From Burkholderia sp. 8Y (GTDB taxonomy: Bacteria; Pseudomonadota; Gammaproteobacteria; Burkholderiales; Burkholderiaceae), in assembly GCF_902506145.1 (NCBI RefSeq), contig NZ_LR733520.1, forward strand, positions 188,580 to 252,579: a stretch of DNA of 64,000 bases, given 5' to 3'. The translations under genes and the position numbers were made by a program. This document shows, one piece after another, positions 47,503-57,470 of this stretch. A model generated the notes under the pieces. It saw nothing but the letters and a program-made list of their open reading frames with translations. It was not told the DNA's origin and made no database searches. How positions within the stretch are numbered: the stretch's first letter is position 1; the number at the start of each line of letters is the position of its first letter.

Positions 47503-50295
47503 ATGACCGATGTGACTCTGCGCAGTTCCGGCTACTCCAACTTTGCCGCTCGCGCGTACGCGGCGCACGCCGAACTGGCGTCGAATGTCGCGCAGTGGGC
47601 GCAGTCGCCCGTCACGCGCGAGTGGATCGAGGGGCGCTTCGACGCGCACTGCGCGCGCGCTGCTTCGAGCGGCACGCTCGACGAAGCCGCGCTCAAGACG
47701 GCGCTGCGGCGCCTTCGCGTGGACGTGTTCTGCACGGTGATGGAGCGCGATCTGCGCGGCGCGGCCGATGTCGCCGAAGTCACCGGCGCAATGACCGATC
47801 TGGCCGAAGTCACCATTCAACGCGCGCTCGACGTGCTGACAGCGGACCTCGAAACGCTCTTCGGCGAGCCGCGCGGGCCGAACGGCGAGCGCCTGACGCT
47901 CGGCGTCGTCGGCATGGGAAAGCTCGGCGGGCGCGAACTGAACGCGTCGTCGGATATCGATCTGATCTTCGTCTACGAAGACGACGGCGAAACCGCCGGC
48001 GGCAAGCGCGCGCCGCTCCCCACGCAGGAATTTTTCACGCGCCTCGGACGGCGGCTGATCGGCGCGCTCGCGGAAATCACGCAGGACGGCTACGTGTTTC
48101 GCGTCGATATGCGGCTGCGTCCGAACGGCGATTCGGGGCCGCTCGTGTGCAGCCTCGGCATGCTGGAAGAGTATTTCTACGTGCAGGGCCGCGAGTGGGA
48201 ACGCTATGCGTGGATCAAGGCGCGGCTCGTGTCCGAGCGCGAGAGCGACTCGGCGCAACGGCTCGCGAAGCAGCTCGACGCCATCGCGACGCCGTTCGTC
48301 TATCGACGCTATCTGGACTACGGCGTGATCGCGGCCATCCGCTCACTGCATCAGCAGATTCGGCAGGAAGCGCGTCGGCGCGCGTCCATGCGTCCCGACA
48401 AGGCCGACGATATCAAGCTCGGGCGCGGCGGCATTCGCGAGATCGAGTTCAGCGCGCAAGTATTTCAGTTGATTCGCGGCGGACAGGCAGCGGATTTTCG
48501 TATCCGGCCGACGCTTCACGTGCTCGAACGCGCGGCGGCCAACGGGCTGATCGCGCCCGCCGTGCGCGATGCGCTCACTGAGGCATATCTGTTCCTGCGC
48601 ACCGTCGAACATCGTCTGCAATATCGGAACGACGCGCAGACGCACGCGATGCCCGTCGCCGACGACGAGCGCGCGCTCTTGGCCGCCTCGCTCGGCTTCG
48701 CGGATTACGCCGCGCTGATGGCGACGCTCGACGGGCATCGCGAGTTCGTCGAACAGCAGTTCGACGCGATCTTCGCGGACAAGGTGAGCGGCGAGCGCGG
48801 CTGCGGCGTGGCGGAAGATTCGGCGGCGTCGTGGATCTGGAGCAGCGCGCTCGCCGACGATTCGGCGCAGGAAGAACTCGCGGCGCGTCTCGTGGAACTC
48901 GGTTTCGCGGACCCCGCGCCAGTGCTCGCGCGGCTGACCGGCGTGTGGAACTCGTCGCGCTATGCGGGCCTGCCCGCGCAAAGCCGAGGCCGTTTCGATA
49001 TCGTCGCGCAGCGCGCGCTCGAAGCCGTGCAGTCGGTCGACGCCGCGCGCCGCGTGGACACCATCGCGCGTCTTTTCGATCTGCTCGAAGCCACGGCGAA
49101 GCGCGGCGCGTATCTCGCGCTGCTGACCGAATACCCGGCGGCGCTCGATCGCGTGCTCTCGGTGCTGTCCGGGTCGCGCTGGGCAGCGGGCTATCTGATT
49201 CGCCATCCGCAACTGCTCGACGAATTGCTCGACGACGAAGCCATTTCCAGCCCGTTCGACTGGACCGAATTCCGCCGTTCGCTGAGCGCGCGACTCGCCG
49301 CTGCCGAGGACGCCGAGCATCAGATGGACTTGCTGCGCCACGCACATCAGGCCGAAGTGTTCCGCATCCTGCTGCTCGATCTGGCGGGGCGGCTCTCCGT
49401 CGAGCACGTGAGCGACCGCTTGTCCGAACTCGCGGACGCGGTGCTCGACGTGACGGTCGAAACCGTGTGGAAGCAGTTCCCAAAGCGGCATCGCCAGACG
49501 CCGCGCTTCTCCGTCATCGCGTATGGAAAGCTGGGCGGCAAGGAACTGGGCTACGCGTCGGACCTCGATCTGATCTTTCTTTACGACGACCCCGACGACG
49601 CCGCGTCGGACATCTACGCGATGTTCGCGCGCCGCCTCATCACGTGGCTCGCGGCGGCGACGGGCGCGGGCACGCTCTTCGACGTGGACTTGCGGCTGCG
49701 GCCGAACGGCGAGTCCGGCCTGCTGGTCACGAGCCTCGACTCGTTTCGCCGCTATCAACTGCGGGAAGGCGATGCCGCGAATACCGCGTGGGTCTGGGAG
49801 CATCAGGCGCTGTCGCGGGCGCGGTTCAGCGCGGGCGATGCGGACATCGGCGCGCAATTCGAGGCGATCCGCGCCGACGTGCTCGTGATGGAGCGCGATG
49901 CGGCGGCGCTCGCGCTCGAGATCGTCGCCATGCGTGAGCGCGTGGCGGCGGGGCATCCGAACCGCACGGACCTGTTCGACCTGAAGCACGATCGCGGCGG
50001 CATGGTCGATATTGAGTTCATCGTGCAGTACTGGGTGTTGCTGCATACGCGCACGCACCGCGAATTTCTGCGCAACGCGGGGAACATCACGCTGCTGAAG
50101 ATCGCGGCACGAAGCGGGCTCATTTCGGAGGGCGATGCGGAGACGATCGGCGCGGCATACCGGCATTACCGGAAGCTTCAGCACACGCTGCGGCTCGACG
50201 GCATGGAGAAAGCGCGCGTCGATCCGGCTGTCGTGCGCGTGGAGCGCGAAGCGGTGACGGGGTTGTGGCGGCGGGTGTTTGGTGGTGGGGTTTGA
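47503..50295 (+). CDS. glnE: Bifunctional glutamine synthetase adenylyltransferase/deadenylase
   Basis: 930-aa regulator of glutamine synthetase. Two nucleotidyltransferase domains are marked by GMGKLGGRELNASSDIDLIF (about 140-159, deadenylylation) and AYGKLGGKELGYASDLDLIF (about 668-687, adenylylation), each followed by a helical domain containing DIKLGRGGIREIEF or DLKHDRGGMVDIEF. The 3' end is unusual: the last 39 codons (from QHTLRLDGMEKARVDP) recur four more times downstream as decayed in-frame copies. The present C-terminus GLWRRVFGGGV may therefore differ from the ancestral one. Confidence 0.95.
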   Translation: MTDVTLRSSGYSNFAARAYAAHAELASNVAQWAQSPVTREWIEGRFDAHCARAASSGTLDEAALKTALRRLRVDVFCTVMERDLRGAADVAEVTGAMTDLAEVTIQRALDVLTADLETLFGEPRGPNGERLTLGVVGMGKLGGRELNASSDIDLIFVYEDDGETAGGKRAPLPTQEFFTRLGRRLIGALAEITQDGYVFRVDMRLRPNGDSGPLVCSLGMLEEYFYVQGREWERYAWIKARLVSERESDSAQRLAKQLDAIATPFVYRRYLDYGVIAAIRSLHQQIRQEARRRASMRPDKADDIKLGRGGIREIEFSAQVFQLIRGGQAADFRIRPTLHVLERAAANGLIAPAVRDALTEAYLFLRTVEHRLQYRNDAQTHAMPVADDERALLAASLGFADYAALMATLDGHREFVEQQFDAIFADKVSGERGCGVAEDSAASWIWSSALADDSAQEELAARLVELGFADPAPVLARLTGVWNSSRYAGLPAQSRGRFDIVAQRALEAVQSVDAARRVDTIARLFDLLEATAKRGAYLALLTEYPAALDRVLSVLSGSRWAAGYLIRHPQLLDELLDDEAISSPFDWTEFRRSLSARLAAAEDAEHQMDLLRHAHQAEVFRILLLDLAGRLSVEHVSDRLSELADAVLDVTVETVWKQFPKRHRQTPRFSVIAYGKLGGKELGYASDLDLIFLYDDPDDAASDIYAMFARRLITWLAAATGAGTLFDVDLRLRPNGESGLLVTSLDSFRRYQLREGDAANTAWVWEHQALSRARFSAGDADIGAQFEAIRADVLVMERDAAALALEIVAMRERVAAGHPNRTDLFDLKHDRGGMVDIEFIVQYWVLLHTRTHREFLRNAGNITLLKIAARSGLISEGDAETIGAAYRHYRKLQHTLRLDGMEKARVDPAVVRVEREAVTGLWRRVFGGGV

Positions 50296-50814
50296 AGCGG
50301 CGGGTGACGGGCGGCGCGGGCGGCGGCGCGTGAGCGGCCCGTGCTCGGCGTGTCCCGCAAGTTTCAGCACACGCTGCGGCTCGACGGCATGTGAAGTGCA
50401 CGCGTCGATCCGGCTGTCGTGCGCGTGGAGCGGGATGCGGCGCGTGTTCGGCGGCGGCGTGTGAGTGGCGGGCGGCACACGCTGCGGCTTGACGGCATGT
50501 GAAGTGCGCGCGTCGATTCGGCTGTTGTGCGCGTGGGGCGTGAAGCGGCGCGTGTTCGGCGGCGGCGTGTGCGTGGCCGGCAGCACACGCTGCGGCTCGA
50601 CGGCATGTGAAGTGCGCGCGTCGATCCGGCTGTCGTGCGCGTGGAGCGGGATGCGGCGCGTGTTCGGCGGCGAGGTGTGAGTGGCGGGCGGCACACGCTG
50701 CGGCTCGACGGCACGGCGAAAGCGCGCGTCGATCCCGCTGGCGTGCGCGTGGTACGCGAAGCGGTGTCGGCGCTGTGGCCGCGCGTGTTTCGCGACGGTG
50801 CGAGTGGCCGGTGA
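50179..50814 (+). repeat. Tandem copies of the glnE 3' end (108 bp period)
   Basis: Copies begin CAGCACACGCTGCGG or CGGCACACGCTGCGG at 50179 (inside glnE), 50365, 50473, 50581 and 50689. Offsets are 186, 108, 108 and 108 bp, all multiples of three, so every copy is in the glnE frame. Copies 2-4 share an identical in-frame stop (GGC ATG TGA) where glnE has GGC ATG GAG. Copy 5 lacks it and reads LDGTAKARVDPAGVRVVREA then VSALWPRVF to a TGA at 50812, closer to a normal GlnE end. The remaining bases to 50940 hold only similar GC-rich debris and no gene. Confidence 0.92.
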
Positions 50815-50940
50815 GCGGCGGCGCGACGTGCGCGCCGTGTAAGAGGCAGGCGAGCGGCGCATGCGCCGCGCGTGTCCGGCGACGGAGTGTGAGTGGCGGG
50901 GTGAATTGCGGCGTGCGCTAGGCGCGCCCCCCCGCCGACT

Positions 50941-52593
50941 TCACGCCGCCAGCATCTCCTTCGCGTGCTTGCGCGTCGTCGCGGTGATTTCGATACCGCC
51001 GAGCATCCGCGCGACTTCCTCGATGCGCCTTGCCTTGTCGAGCGGCGTCACCGTGCTGACGGTGCCGCCGGCATCGTCGGACGACTTCGCGACCTGGAAA
51101 TGCTGATCGCCGCGTGCGGCCACTTGCGGCAAGTGCGTGACGCACAGCACCTGACGGTCGCGGCCGAGCTGATGCAGCAGCCGCCCGACGACTTCCGCGA
51201 CGCCTCCGCCGATGCCCGTGTCCACTTCGTCAAAAATCAGCGTCGGCGTCGGGCTCGCGGTACTCGCGATCACCGCGAGCGCAAGGCTGATGCGGGCCAG
51301 CTCGCCGCCCGACGCGACTTTCGCGAGCGGCCGCAACGCGACGCCCGCGTGACCGGCGACGCGAAACTCGATCTGCTCGAGCCCGTTCGCGCCGCCTTCG
51401 GCCAGCGGCACGAGCGCGACTTCGAAGCTGCCGCCCGCCATCGACAATTCCTGCATGCCTTCGGTGACCGCCTTCGATAGCGCCTTGGCCGCCTTCGCGC
51501 GCGCCTTCGATAAGACGTTCGCCTCGGCGAGATACGCGTCTTTCGCTTTGGCGGCAACGGCGTTCAGCGCGTCGAGATCGGCGGCGGCGTCGAGTTCGGC
51601 AAGCTGACGGCGGCGCGTTTCGTGTTCTTCCGGTAACGCTTCGGGCTGAAGGCGGAACTTGCGCGCCGTCGAGTGCAGTTTTTCCATGCGCTTTTCGACT
51701 TGCGCGAGCCGGTCCGGATCGAGTTCCAGCCGCTGCGCATAATGCGACAGCGAGTACGACGCCTCCTGCATCTGGATTTCGGCGGGTTCCAGCGAGGCGA
51801 GCACGTCGTTGAGCGCCGGATCGATATCCGCCAGATCGCGCAGCTTCGAAATGATGGCGCCAAGCTGAGAGATCATGGCGTCATCGGATTCGGAGAGCGC
51901 GCCGAGCGCGTTCTGCACGCCATCGATCAAGCTCGCCGAATGCGACAGCCGATGATGCTCCGCGCTCACTTCTTCCCATTCGCCGGGCTGCGGCGCGAGC
52001 TTGTCGAATTCGCTCAGTTGCCACGCGAGACGCTCGCGCTCCAGTTGCAGTTCGCGGTCGCGGCTCTGCGCGGCATCGACGGCCTGCTGCGCCTCGCGCC
52101 ACGCCCGCCACGCGCGATTCACGGCGCTCGCCCTGTCGACAAGACCAGCGTGCGTGTCGAACAGCTCGCGCTGCGCGTCCGGCCGCATCAATAACTGATG
52201 CGCGTGCTGGCCGTGAATATCGACGAGCATTTCGCCCACTTCGCGCAACTGCGTGAGCGTGGCCGGCGTGCCGTTGATGAACGCACGCGAGCGGCCGCTC
52301 GAATCGATCACGCGGCGCAGCATGACCGTGTCGCCGTCTTGCGAGAGCGCGTGCTCGTCGAGCCAGCGCACCACTTGCGCGTGGGTGCCGAACTCGGCGG
52401 TGATGTCCGCACGCGGCTCGCCGGTGCGCACGACGCTCGCATCGGCACGCGCGCCGAGCGTGAGGGCGAGGGCGTCGATCAGGATCGACTTTCCCGCGCC
52501 GGTTTCACCCGAAAAAACCGTGAAGCCCGAATCGAATTCGATGTCGAGCGCGGCGACGATAACGAAGTCTCGAATGGAGAGATGACGGAGCAT
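50941..52593 (-). CDS. recN: DNA repair protein RecN
   Basis: 550-aa SMC-like ATPase for double-strand break repair. Walker A FSGETGAGKSILIDALALTL (28-47), a long coiled coil in the middle (about 155-370), signature KVASGGELARISLAL and Walker B PTLIFDEVDTGIGGGVAEVV near the C-terminus. It is 36 bp downstream of nadK; recN and nadK are often adjacent, also with hrcA nearby as here. Confidence 0.97.
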   Translation of the reverse strand: MLRHLSIRDFVIVAALDIEFDSGFTVFSGETGAGKSILIDALALTLGARADASVVRTGEPRADITAEFGTHAQVVRWLDEHALSQDGDTVMLRRVIDSSGRSRAFINGTPATLTQLREVGEMLVDIHGQHAHQLLMRPDAQRELFDTHAGLVDRASAVNRAWRAWREAQQAVDAAQSRDRELQLERERLAWQLSEFDKLAPQPGEWEEVSAEHHRLSHSASLIDGVQNALGALSESDDAMISQLGAIISKLRDLADIDPALNDVLASLEPAEIQMQEASYSLSHYAQRLELDPDRLAQVEKRMEKLHSTARKFRLQPEALPEEHETRRRQLAELDAAADLDALNAVAAKAKDAYLAEANVLSKARAKAAKALSKAVTEGMQELSMAGGSFEVALVPLAEGGANGLEQIEFRVAGHAGVALRPLAKVASGGELARISLALAVIASTASPTPTLIFDEVDTGIGGGVAEVVGRLLHQLGRDRQVLCVTHLPQVAARGDQHFQVAKSSDDAGGTVSTVTPLDKARRIEEVARMLGGIEITATTRKHAKEMLAA

Positions 52594-52629
52594 GGACGCT
52601 TCGGGAAGGGTTCGGCAAAGTTGTGCGGG

Positions 52630-53523
52630 TCAGACCGACGAGTCCTGCGACGGATGCTCGTTCCAGTGCAGCTTCTTGCGCAGCGTGGCGTACGTGCTGT
52701 AGCCGACCGGATGCAGCACCGGCACCGTATGCCGCGAGCGCCGCACCTCGATGGCGTCGTTCAGCTCGACTGCGGTGAACGACTGCATGTCGAAGTTCAC
52801 GTTCACATCGCGGCCGCCGATGATCTGAATGGTCACTTTCGAGTCGTCGGGCAGCACGATCGGACGGTTCGAAAGCGAATGCGGCGCGATCGGCACGAGC
52901 ACGAAGCCCTGCAACTGAGGATGCAGAATCGGCCCGGCGGACGAAAGCGCGTACGCCGTGGAGCCGGTCGGCGTGGCGACGATCAGCCCGTCCGACCGCT
53001 GGTTGTACATGAAGTGGCCGTCCACCGAAACGCGCAACTCCGCCATGCCCGAGAAGCCGCTGCGATTCACGACCACGTCGTTGAAGGCGAGCGCATGATA
53101 AATGGGCTTGTCGTTGCGCACGATGCGCGCTTCGAGCAGGCTGCGCTCCTCGCGCTCGAATTGCCCCGCGAGCATTTGCGGCACGCGTTCGCGCATTTCC
53201 GAGAGCGGAATGTCCGTGATGAAGCCGAGCCGCCCGTGATTCACGCCGATGAGCGGCGTCCGGTACGGCGCCAGCTGACGGCCGACGCCGAGCATGGTGC
53301 CATCGCCGCCGAGAACCACGGCGACATCCGCCCGCGCGCCAATCTCGGCGATGGACAACGCGGGATATTCGCTCACGCCGACGTCCTTCGCGGTACCCGC
53401 TTCGAACACGACGTCGAAGCCCTGGTTCGCGATGTGCTCCGCGAGCGATCGCAGCGGCGCCTCGATGCCGGGCGTGTGACTTCGCCCGACCAGGGCGACG
53501 GTCTTGAATTGGCCAATTTCCAT
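52630..53523 (-). CDS. nadK: NAD kinase
   Basis: 297-aa enzyme phosphorylating NAD to NADP. The GGDGT motif is at 72-76 ([16 protein letters not shown]), followed by [21 protein letters not shown] and the [19 protein letters not shown] motif. It diverges from hrcA across about 186 bp and is upstream of recN. Confidence 0.97.
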   Translation of the reverse strand: MEIGQFKTVALVGRSHTPGIEAPLRSLAEHIANQGFDVVFEAGTAKDVGVSEYPALSIAEIGARADVAVVLGGDGTMLGVGRQLAPYRTPLIGVNHGRLGFITDIPLSEMRERVPQMLAGQFEREERSLLEARIVRNDKPIYHALAFNDVVVNRSGFSGMAELRVSVDGHFMYNQRSDGLIVATPTGSTAYALSSAGPILHPQLQGFVLVPIAPHSLSNRPIVLPDDSKVTIQIIGGRDVNVNFDMQSFTAVELNDAIEVRRSRHTVPVLHPVGYSTYATLRKKLHWNEHPSQDSSV

Positions 53524-53697
53524 GCCGGCATTACACCATAGGTCGAAGGCGAAAAGAACCGGGGCCGCGCGGTCTCAGGCGCGTCCGGTTTGTCGCTAGA
53601 ATGGAGCGGACATTGAACGATCGGCGAGTCGCCGAACGCGGCTCGGAACGGCACGAGCCAGCGGCGGCATCCGTCGCCGCCCCCTGACACGTTGCGT

Positions 53698-53703
53698 TAA
53701 AAT
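53698..53703 (+). promoter_or_regulatory. -10 box suggesting a leaderless hrcA transcript
   Basis: TAAAAT ends six bases before the hrcA ATG at 53710, about the distance at which transcription starts. No Shine-Dalgarno is present and no good -35 hexamer is visible, so this is suggestive only. Confidence 0.4.
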
Positions 53704-53709
53704 TTGCCC

Positions 53710-54726
53710 ATGCTAGACCCACGTGCACAAACCCTCCTGAAAACGTTGATCGAGCGTTACATCGCCGAAGGTCAGCCGGTCGGTTCGCGCACGTTATCAC
53801 GTCACTCCGGTCTCGAACTGAGTCCCGCCACCATCCGCAACGTGATGTCGGACCTCGAGGACCTCGGTCTCGTCGCGAGTCCGCATACCTCGGCAGGCCG
53901 CATTCCGACGCCGCGCGGCTATCGCCTGTTCGTCGATACCATGCTGACCGTGGAAGCGCCGCAGGACGAGGCGATGACCACCGCCGTCAAGACGCGCCTT
54001 CAAGGCCAGGAGCCGCAGAAGATCGTCGCGGCGGCGGCGAGCGTGCTGTCGAGCCTCTCGTCTTTCGCGGGCGTGATTCTCACGCCGCGCCGCAGCCACA
54101 TGTTCAAGCAGATCGAATTCATGCGGCTGTCGGACAAGCGCATTCTGCTCATCATCGTGACGCCCGAAGGCGACGTGCAAAACCGCATGATGGCCACGCA
54201 GCGCGACTACTCGCCCTCGCAACTCACCGAAGCCTCCAATTACATCAACGCGCATTTCGCGGGCCTGTCCTTCGACGAAGTGCGCCGCCGGCTGCGCGAG
54301 GAAATCGACCAGCTGCGCGGCGACATGACCACCCTGATGCAGGCAGCGGTCTTCGCGAGCACGGCGGAAACCGATCCCGGCGAGACCGTGCTTATCTCCG
54401 GCGAGCGCAACCTGCTGGAAGTGGCGGACCTTTCGTCCGACATGGCGCGGCTGCGCAAACTCTTCGACCTGTTCGACCAAAAGACGAGCCTCCTGCAATT
54501 GCTGGACGTATCGAGTCACGCGCAAGGCGTGCAGATTTTCATCGGCGGCGAATCGAATCTCGTGCCGATCGAGGAGATGAGCGTCGTGACCGCGCCGTAC
54601 GAAGTGAACGGCAAGATCGTCGGCACGCTCGGCGTCATCGGCCCGACGCGCATGGCCTATAACCGCGTGATTCCCATTGTCGATATCACGGCGCGCCTGC
54701 TGTCGATGTCGCTCAGCCAGCAATAG
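53710..54726 (+). CDS. hrcA: Heat-inducible transcription repressor HrcA
   Basis: 338-aa repressor of CIRCE-controlled chaperone genes. Winged-helix N-terminus with [20 protein letters not shown] and [20 protein letters not shown], then the dimerisation/GAF-like domain and the C-terminal [15 protein letters not shown] motif. I chose the ATG at 53710 ([13 protein letters not shown]) over the TTG at 53704. No CIRCE element (TTAGCACTC-N9-GAGTGCTAA) is present in the window, so its targets lie elsewhere; groESL is the expected one. Confidence 0.96.
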   Translation: MLDPRAQTLLKTLIERYIAEGQPVGSRTLSRHSGLELSPATIRNVMSDLEDLGLVASPHTSAGRIPTPRGYRLFVDTMLTVEAPQDEAMTTAVKTRLQGQEPQKIVAAAASVLSSLSSFAGVILTPRRSHMFKQIEFMRLSDKRILLIIVTPEGDVQNRMMATQRDYSPSQLTEASNYINAHFAGLSFDEVRRRLREEIDQLRGDMTTLMQAAVFASTAETDPGETVLISGERNLLEVADLSSDMARLRKLFDLFDQKTSLLQLLDVSSHAQGVQIFIGGESNLVPIEEMSVVTAPYEVNGKIVGTLGVIGPTRMAYNRVIPIVDITARLLSMSLSQQ

Positions 54727-54854
54727 CACGCCTTTGCGGGCATCTTGCCGCGCCACGGACGGCGCCGCCACTAGGCCGTTCGGCCAATGTGAGCCGCCGG
54801 AACGCGCCGCTATAATGGCCTTCACCTTTCGATGACTTTCGGCCGCCTTGCCCT

Positions 54855-55922
54855 ATGCGTTTCGACCTCGAGTTGCCCTCGCAGCCCAGCGCCTCACATC
54901 GCGTCGCGGTGCTGCTGATCAATCTCGGCACGCCTGACGCGCCCACGCCGCGAGCGGTGCGTAAGTATCTCGCGCAGTTTTTGAGCGATCCGCGCGTCGT
55001 CGAAATTCCGTCGTTCATCTGGCAGATCATTCTGCGAGGCATCATCCTGCCGTTTCGCGGGCGCGCATCGGCCAAAAAATACGCGCAGGTATGGATGCCC
55101 GAAGGCTCGCCGTTGCGCGTCTACACGGAACGCCAGGTCGAGGCGTTGCGGCGGCTTTTCGCGGCGAACGAATATCACGTGATTGTCGATTACGCGATGC
55201 GCTACGGCACGCCGGGCATCGGCGCGATGCTGAATCAACTGAAGCTGGAAGGCGCCGACCGCATTCTGCTCGTGCCGATGTATCCGCAGTATTCGTCATC
55301 GACCACGGCCACCGCCTTCGACGACGCCTTCACCGCGCTCAAGCGCGTGCGCAATCAGCCGGAAATCCGCACCATTCGCCACTACGCGGATCATCCGGCG
55401 TATATCGCCGCGCTCGCCGAACAGGTCCGCGACTACTGGCGGCTGCACGGCCAGCCGGACTTCGCATCGGGCGACAAGCTCGTTCTGAGCTTTCACGGCG
55501 TGCCGAAGCGCACGATGGACCTCGGCGACCCGTATCACGATCAATGTCAGCTCACCGGCTCGCTGCTCGCGTCGGCGTTGGGGCTTACGCCCGTCGAATG
55601 CCGCGTGACGTTTCAGTCGCGCTTCGGCCGCGCGGAGTGGCTTCAGCCGTACACCGCGCCCACGCTCGCGGAACTGGGCGCGGGCGGTGTCGCGCGCGTG
55701 GACGTGTTCTGCCCGGGCTTCACGGCGGATTGCCTCGAGACCATCGAAGAGATCGGCATGGAAGTGCGGGACGAATTTCTGAAGGCGGGCGGCAAGCAGT
55801 TCCACCGCATTCCCTGCCTGAATGCGTCGCCGGCGTGGATCAAGGCCCTGGGCGAGATCGCGGCACAACATCTGCAAGGATGGCCGGTGCAGGCCGCGCA
55901 ACCGGTGACGGTGGCGGCCTGA
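54855..55922 (+). CDS. hemH: Ferrochelatase
   Basis: 355-aa enzyme inserting Fe(II) into protoporphyrin IX, the last step of heme synthesis. Catalytic His214 in [11 protein letters not shown] and Glu295 in [14 protein letters not shown] are present, with [11 protein letters not shown] at the N-terminus. A perfect TATAAT (54811-54816) lies about 40 bp upstream. It precedes hslR by 25 bp. Confidence 0.96.
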   Translation: MRFDLELPSQPSASHRVAVLLINLGTPDAPTPRAVRKYLAQFLSDPRVVEIPSFIWQIILRGIILPFRGRASAKKYAQVWMPEGSPLRVYTERQVEALRRLFAANEYHVIVDYAMRYGTPGIGAMLNQLKLEGADRILLVPMYPQYSSSTTATAFDDAFTALKRVRNQPEIRTIRHYADHPAYIAALAEQVRDYWRLHGQPDFASGDKLVLSFHGVPKRTMDLGDPYHDQCQLTGSLLASALGLTPVECRVTFQSRFGRAEWLQPYTAPTLAELGAGGVARVDVFCPGFTADCLETIEEIGMEVRDEFLKAGGKQFHRIPCLNASPAWIKALGEIAAQHLQGWPVQAAQPVTVAA

Positions 55923-55947
55923 AACCGCTCATCGCTAGAGAATCACC

Positions 55948-56355
55948 ATGAACTACAAGATTTCGACGGAACCCGGCGCGCGCCTGCGCATCGACAAATG
56001 GCTGTGGGCCGCGCGCTTCTTCAAGACGCGGTCGCTGGCGAGCGACGCGGTCGAGAAGGGCCGCGTGAAGATCGGCGGCGCAAACGTGAAGCCGTCGAAG
56101 GACGTGCGCGTGGGCGATATCGTCGAGATCGATATCGAGCGGCTCGTCTGGCAAGTGCAGGTGCTCGGCCTGTGCGACATGCGCGGGCCCGCGCCGGTCG
56201 CGCAGACGCTCTACGCCGAAACGGACGAAGGCCGTGTCAAGCGCCTTGCCGAAGCGGAACGGCGCAAGACTTTCCGCGAGCCGGCAGCCGGCATGCAGGG
56301 CAGGCCGACGAAGCGCGACCGCCGCATCATCGACAGATTTTCAGATTCGGATTGA
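55948..56355 (+). CDS. hslR: Heat shock protein 15 (S4 RNA-binding)
   Basis: 135-aa S4-domain protein. Hsp15 binds 50S subunits carrying stranded peptidyl-tRNA. The S4 domain covers about 12-70 (LRIDKWLWAARFFKTRSLAS, VKIGGANVKPSKDVRVGDIV) and a basic C-terminal tail follows (GRPTKRDRRIIDRF). Its last 29 bases overlap a small reverse-strand ORF. The setting near hrcA and grpE-dnaK-dnaJ fits a heat-shock neighbourhood. Confidence 0.95.
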   Translation: MNYKISTEPGARLRIDKWLWAARFFKTRSLASDAVEKGRVKIGGANVKPSKDVRVGDIVEIDIERLVWQVQVLGLCDMRGPAPVAQTLYAETDEGRVKRLAEAERRKTFREPAAGMQGRPTKRDRRIIDRFSDSD

Positions 56356-56488
56356 AGAATTCTTCGACCGTCGCATGGACGCCGCCGTACTCGGTGGTAC
56401 GGGCGGTCAATGCACCGGACATGCAGATGGTGGTCGTTCCCGCGACGAGTACCAGGGCGACCACCGCAATGGCAAAGGTCAGTTTCAT
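56327..56488 (-). CDS. Candidate 53-aa secreted or membrane-anchored small protein
   Basis: Reverse-strand ORF from the ATG at 56488: MKLTFAIAVVALVLVAGTTT then an ICMSGALTARTTEYGG segment and a VEEFFNPNLKICR end. The N-terminus has the basic-hydrophobic-polar layout of a signal peptide or short membrane helix, unlike typical GC-rich chance frames. The ribosome-binding site is weak (GGGGGT). It overlaps the hslR 3' end convergently. I recognise no family. Confidence 0.45.
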   Translation of the reverse strand: MKLTFAIAVVALVLVAGTTTICMSGALTARTTEYGGVHATVEEFFNPNLKICR

Positions 56489-56854
56489 GGTACCCCCGCG
56501 AGCGGGAACGGCGGCCGGACGACCGCACGAGGATCAGGAAAATGGCGACGCGTAAGCGGTTTGAAGCAGTCGTAGGATTAAGGGTAAACGTGCGTCCTGC
56601 GGTGCTTGATCGAAGTGTAGGTGAGCCGCTGCATTCCCTCAATCTCAATTTACGCGATGGCGGCGAAACGTCCGTTACCGCTTATTTCGCGGGCGCCCGG
56701 ACTGGCACACTGACGTGCAAATTTGATCTGACGAAGCCTTGAAAAAGGTCTCGCTGCCCCAATTTCGGCAGCTAGCGCGAGGAAGCGCGGCGGCCAGACG
56801 CAAGGCCGGGTGCGCTTCTCAACCCATCCATTCACAGTAATGACACTCAGCGAC
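56356..56854. other. Region between hslR and grpE
   Basis: About 500 bp. The left third is covered by the reverse-strand small ORF described separately. A 66-codon forward frame (56542-56742) has AGGA close to its ATG but no recognisable content, and I do not call it. The right end holds the grpE sigma-32 promoter and a 90-base untranslated leader. No RNA gene is evident. Confidence 0.5.
56738..56765 (+). promoter_or_regulatory. Sigma-32 heat-shock promoter of grpE
   Basis: CTTGAAA (56738-56744), 12 bp, then CCCCAATTT (56757-56765) matches the RpoH consensus CTTGAAA-N11-16-CCCCATNT closely. It lies about 90 bp before the grpE ATG. Confidence 0.85.
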
Positions 56855-57451
56855 ATGGAAAACACGCAAGAGAATTCAGCGAGCCAGAACCCTACGCCCG
56901 CCGACGAAAACGCGCGCCAGGCCGCCGACTTGAATCAGGCAGGCACGGCGGCCGAAGCGCAAGCCGACGCGAGCGCCGCGCCGGAAGGCGCCGCGAACGC
57001 CACCGAAACGGCATTGGCGGAAGCGCAGGCCCGCGTGGCCGCGCTACAGGAGGAATTCCTGCGCGCGAAGGCGGAAACGGAAAACGTGCGCCGGCGCGGT
57101 CAGGAAGACGTGGCGAAGGCGCACAAGTTCGCCATCGAAAATTTTGCGGAAAACCTGCTGCCGGTGCTCGACAGCCTCGAAGCCGCGCTCGCGGACCAGT
57201 CCACCGATCTCGCCAAGGTGCGCGAAGGCGTCGAACTGACGCTGCGCCAGCTGACCGGCGCGCTGGAGAAGGGCCGCGTCGTCGCGCTGAATCCGGTCGG
57301 CGAGAAGTTCGACCCGCATCGTCATCAGGCCATCTCCATGGTGCCGGCGGATCAGGAGCCGAACACCGTCGTCGCGGTGCTGCAAAAGGGCTACATCATC
57401 GCCGATCGCGTGCTGCGTCCGGCGCTCGTCACCGTCGCCGCACCGAAGTAA
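56855..57451 (+). CDS. grpE: Nucleotide exchange factor GrpE
   Basis: 198-aa co-chaperone that releases ADP from DnaK. An acidic Ala-rich N-terminus is followed by a long coiled-coil helix (about 55-110, including [20 protein letters not shown]) and the C-terminal beta domain with [22 protein letters not shown] and [20 protein letters not shown] chose the ATG at 56855 ([11 protein letters not shown]); an ATG five codons earlier lacks support. Confidence 0.96.
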   Translation: MENTQENSASQNPTPADENARQAADLNQAGTAAEAQADASAAPEGAANATETALAEAQARVAALQEEFLRAKAETENVRRRGQEDVAKAHKFAIENFAENLLPVLDSLEAALADQSTDLAKVREGVELTLRQLTGALEKGRVVALNPVGEKFDPHRHQAISMVPADQEPNTVVAVLQKGYIIADRVLRPALVTVAAPK

Positions 57452-57470
57452 GCCCGCGAGGTTCGCGATC

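Noticed and set aside
50364..50714. Minus-strand frame with a 36-residue periodic peptide over the glnE array
   Set aside because: The period follows from the 108-bp DNA repeat derived from the glnE sense strand; no ribosome-binding site or family supports a real protein.
48343..50862. 839-codon open frame on the minus strand opposite glnE
   Set aside because: Arg/Ala-rich, no domain recognised, and it lies fully over the well-supported glnE. It is the usual mirror frame of a high-GC gene; its Pro/Thr/His repeats are just the 108-bp array read backwards.
56542..56742. 66-codon forward frame between hslR and grpE, with AGGA near its ATG
   Set aside because: Spacing of the AGGA to the ATG is too short, no family is recognised, and it runs into the grpE sigma-32 promoter. 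Left uncalled, though it cannot be excluded.
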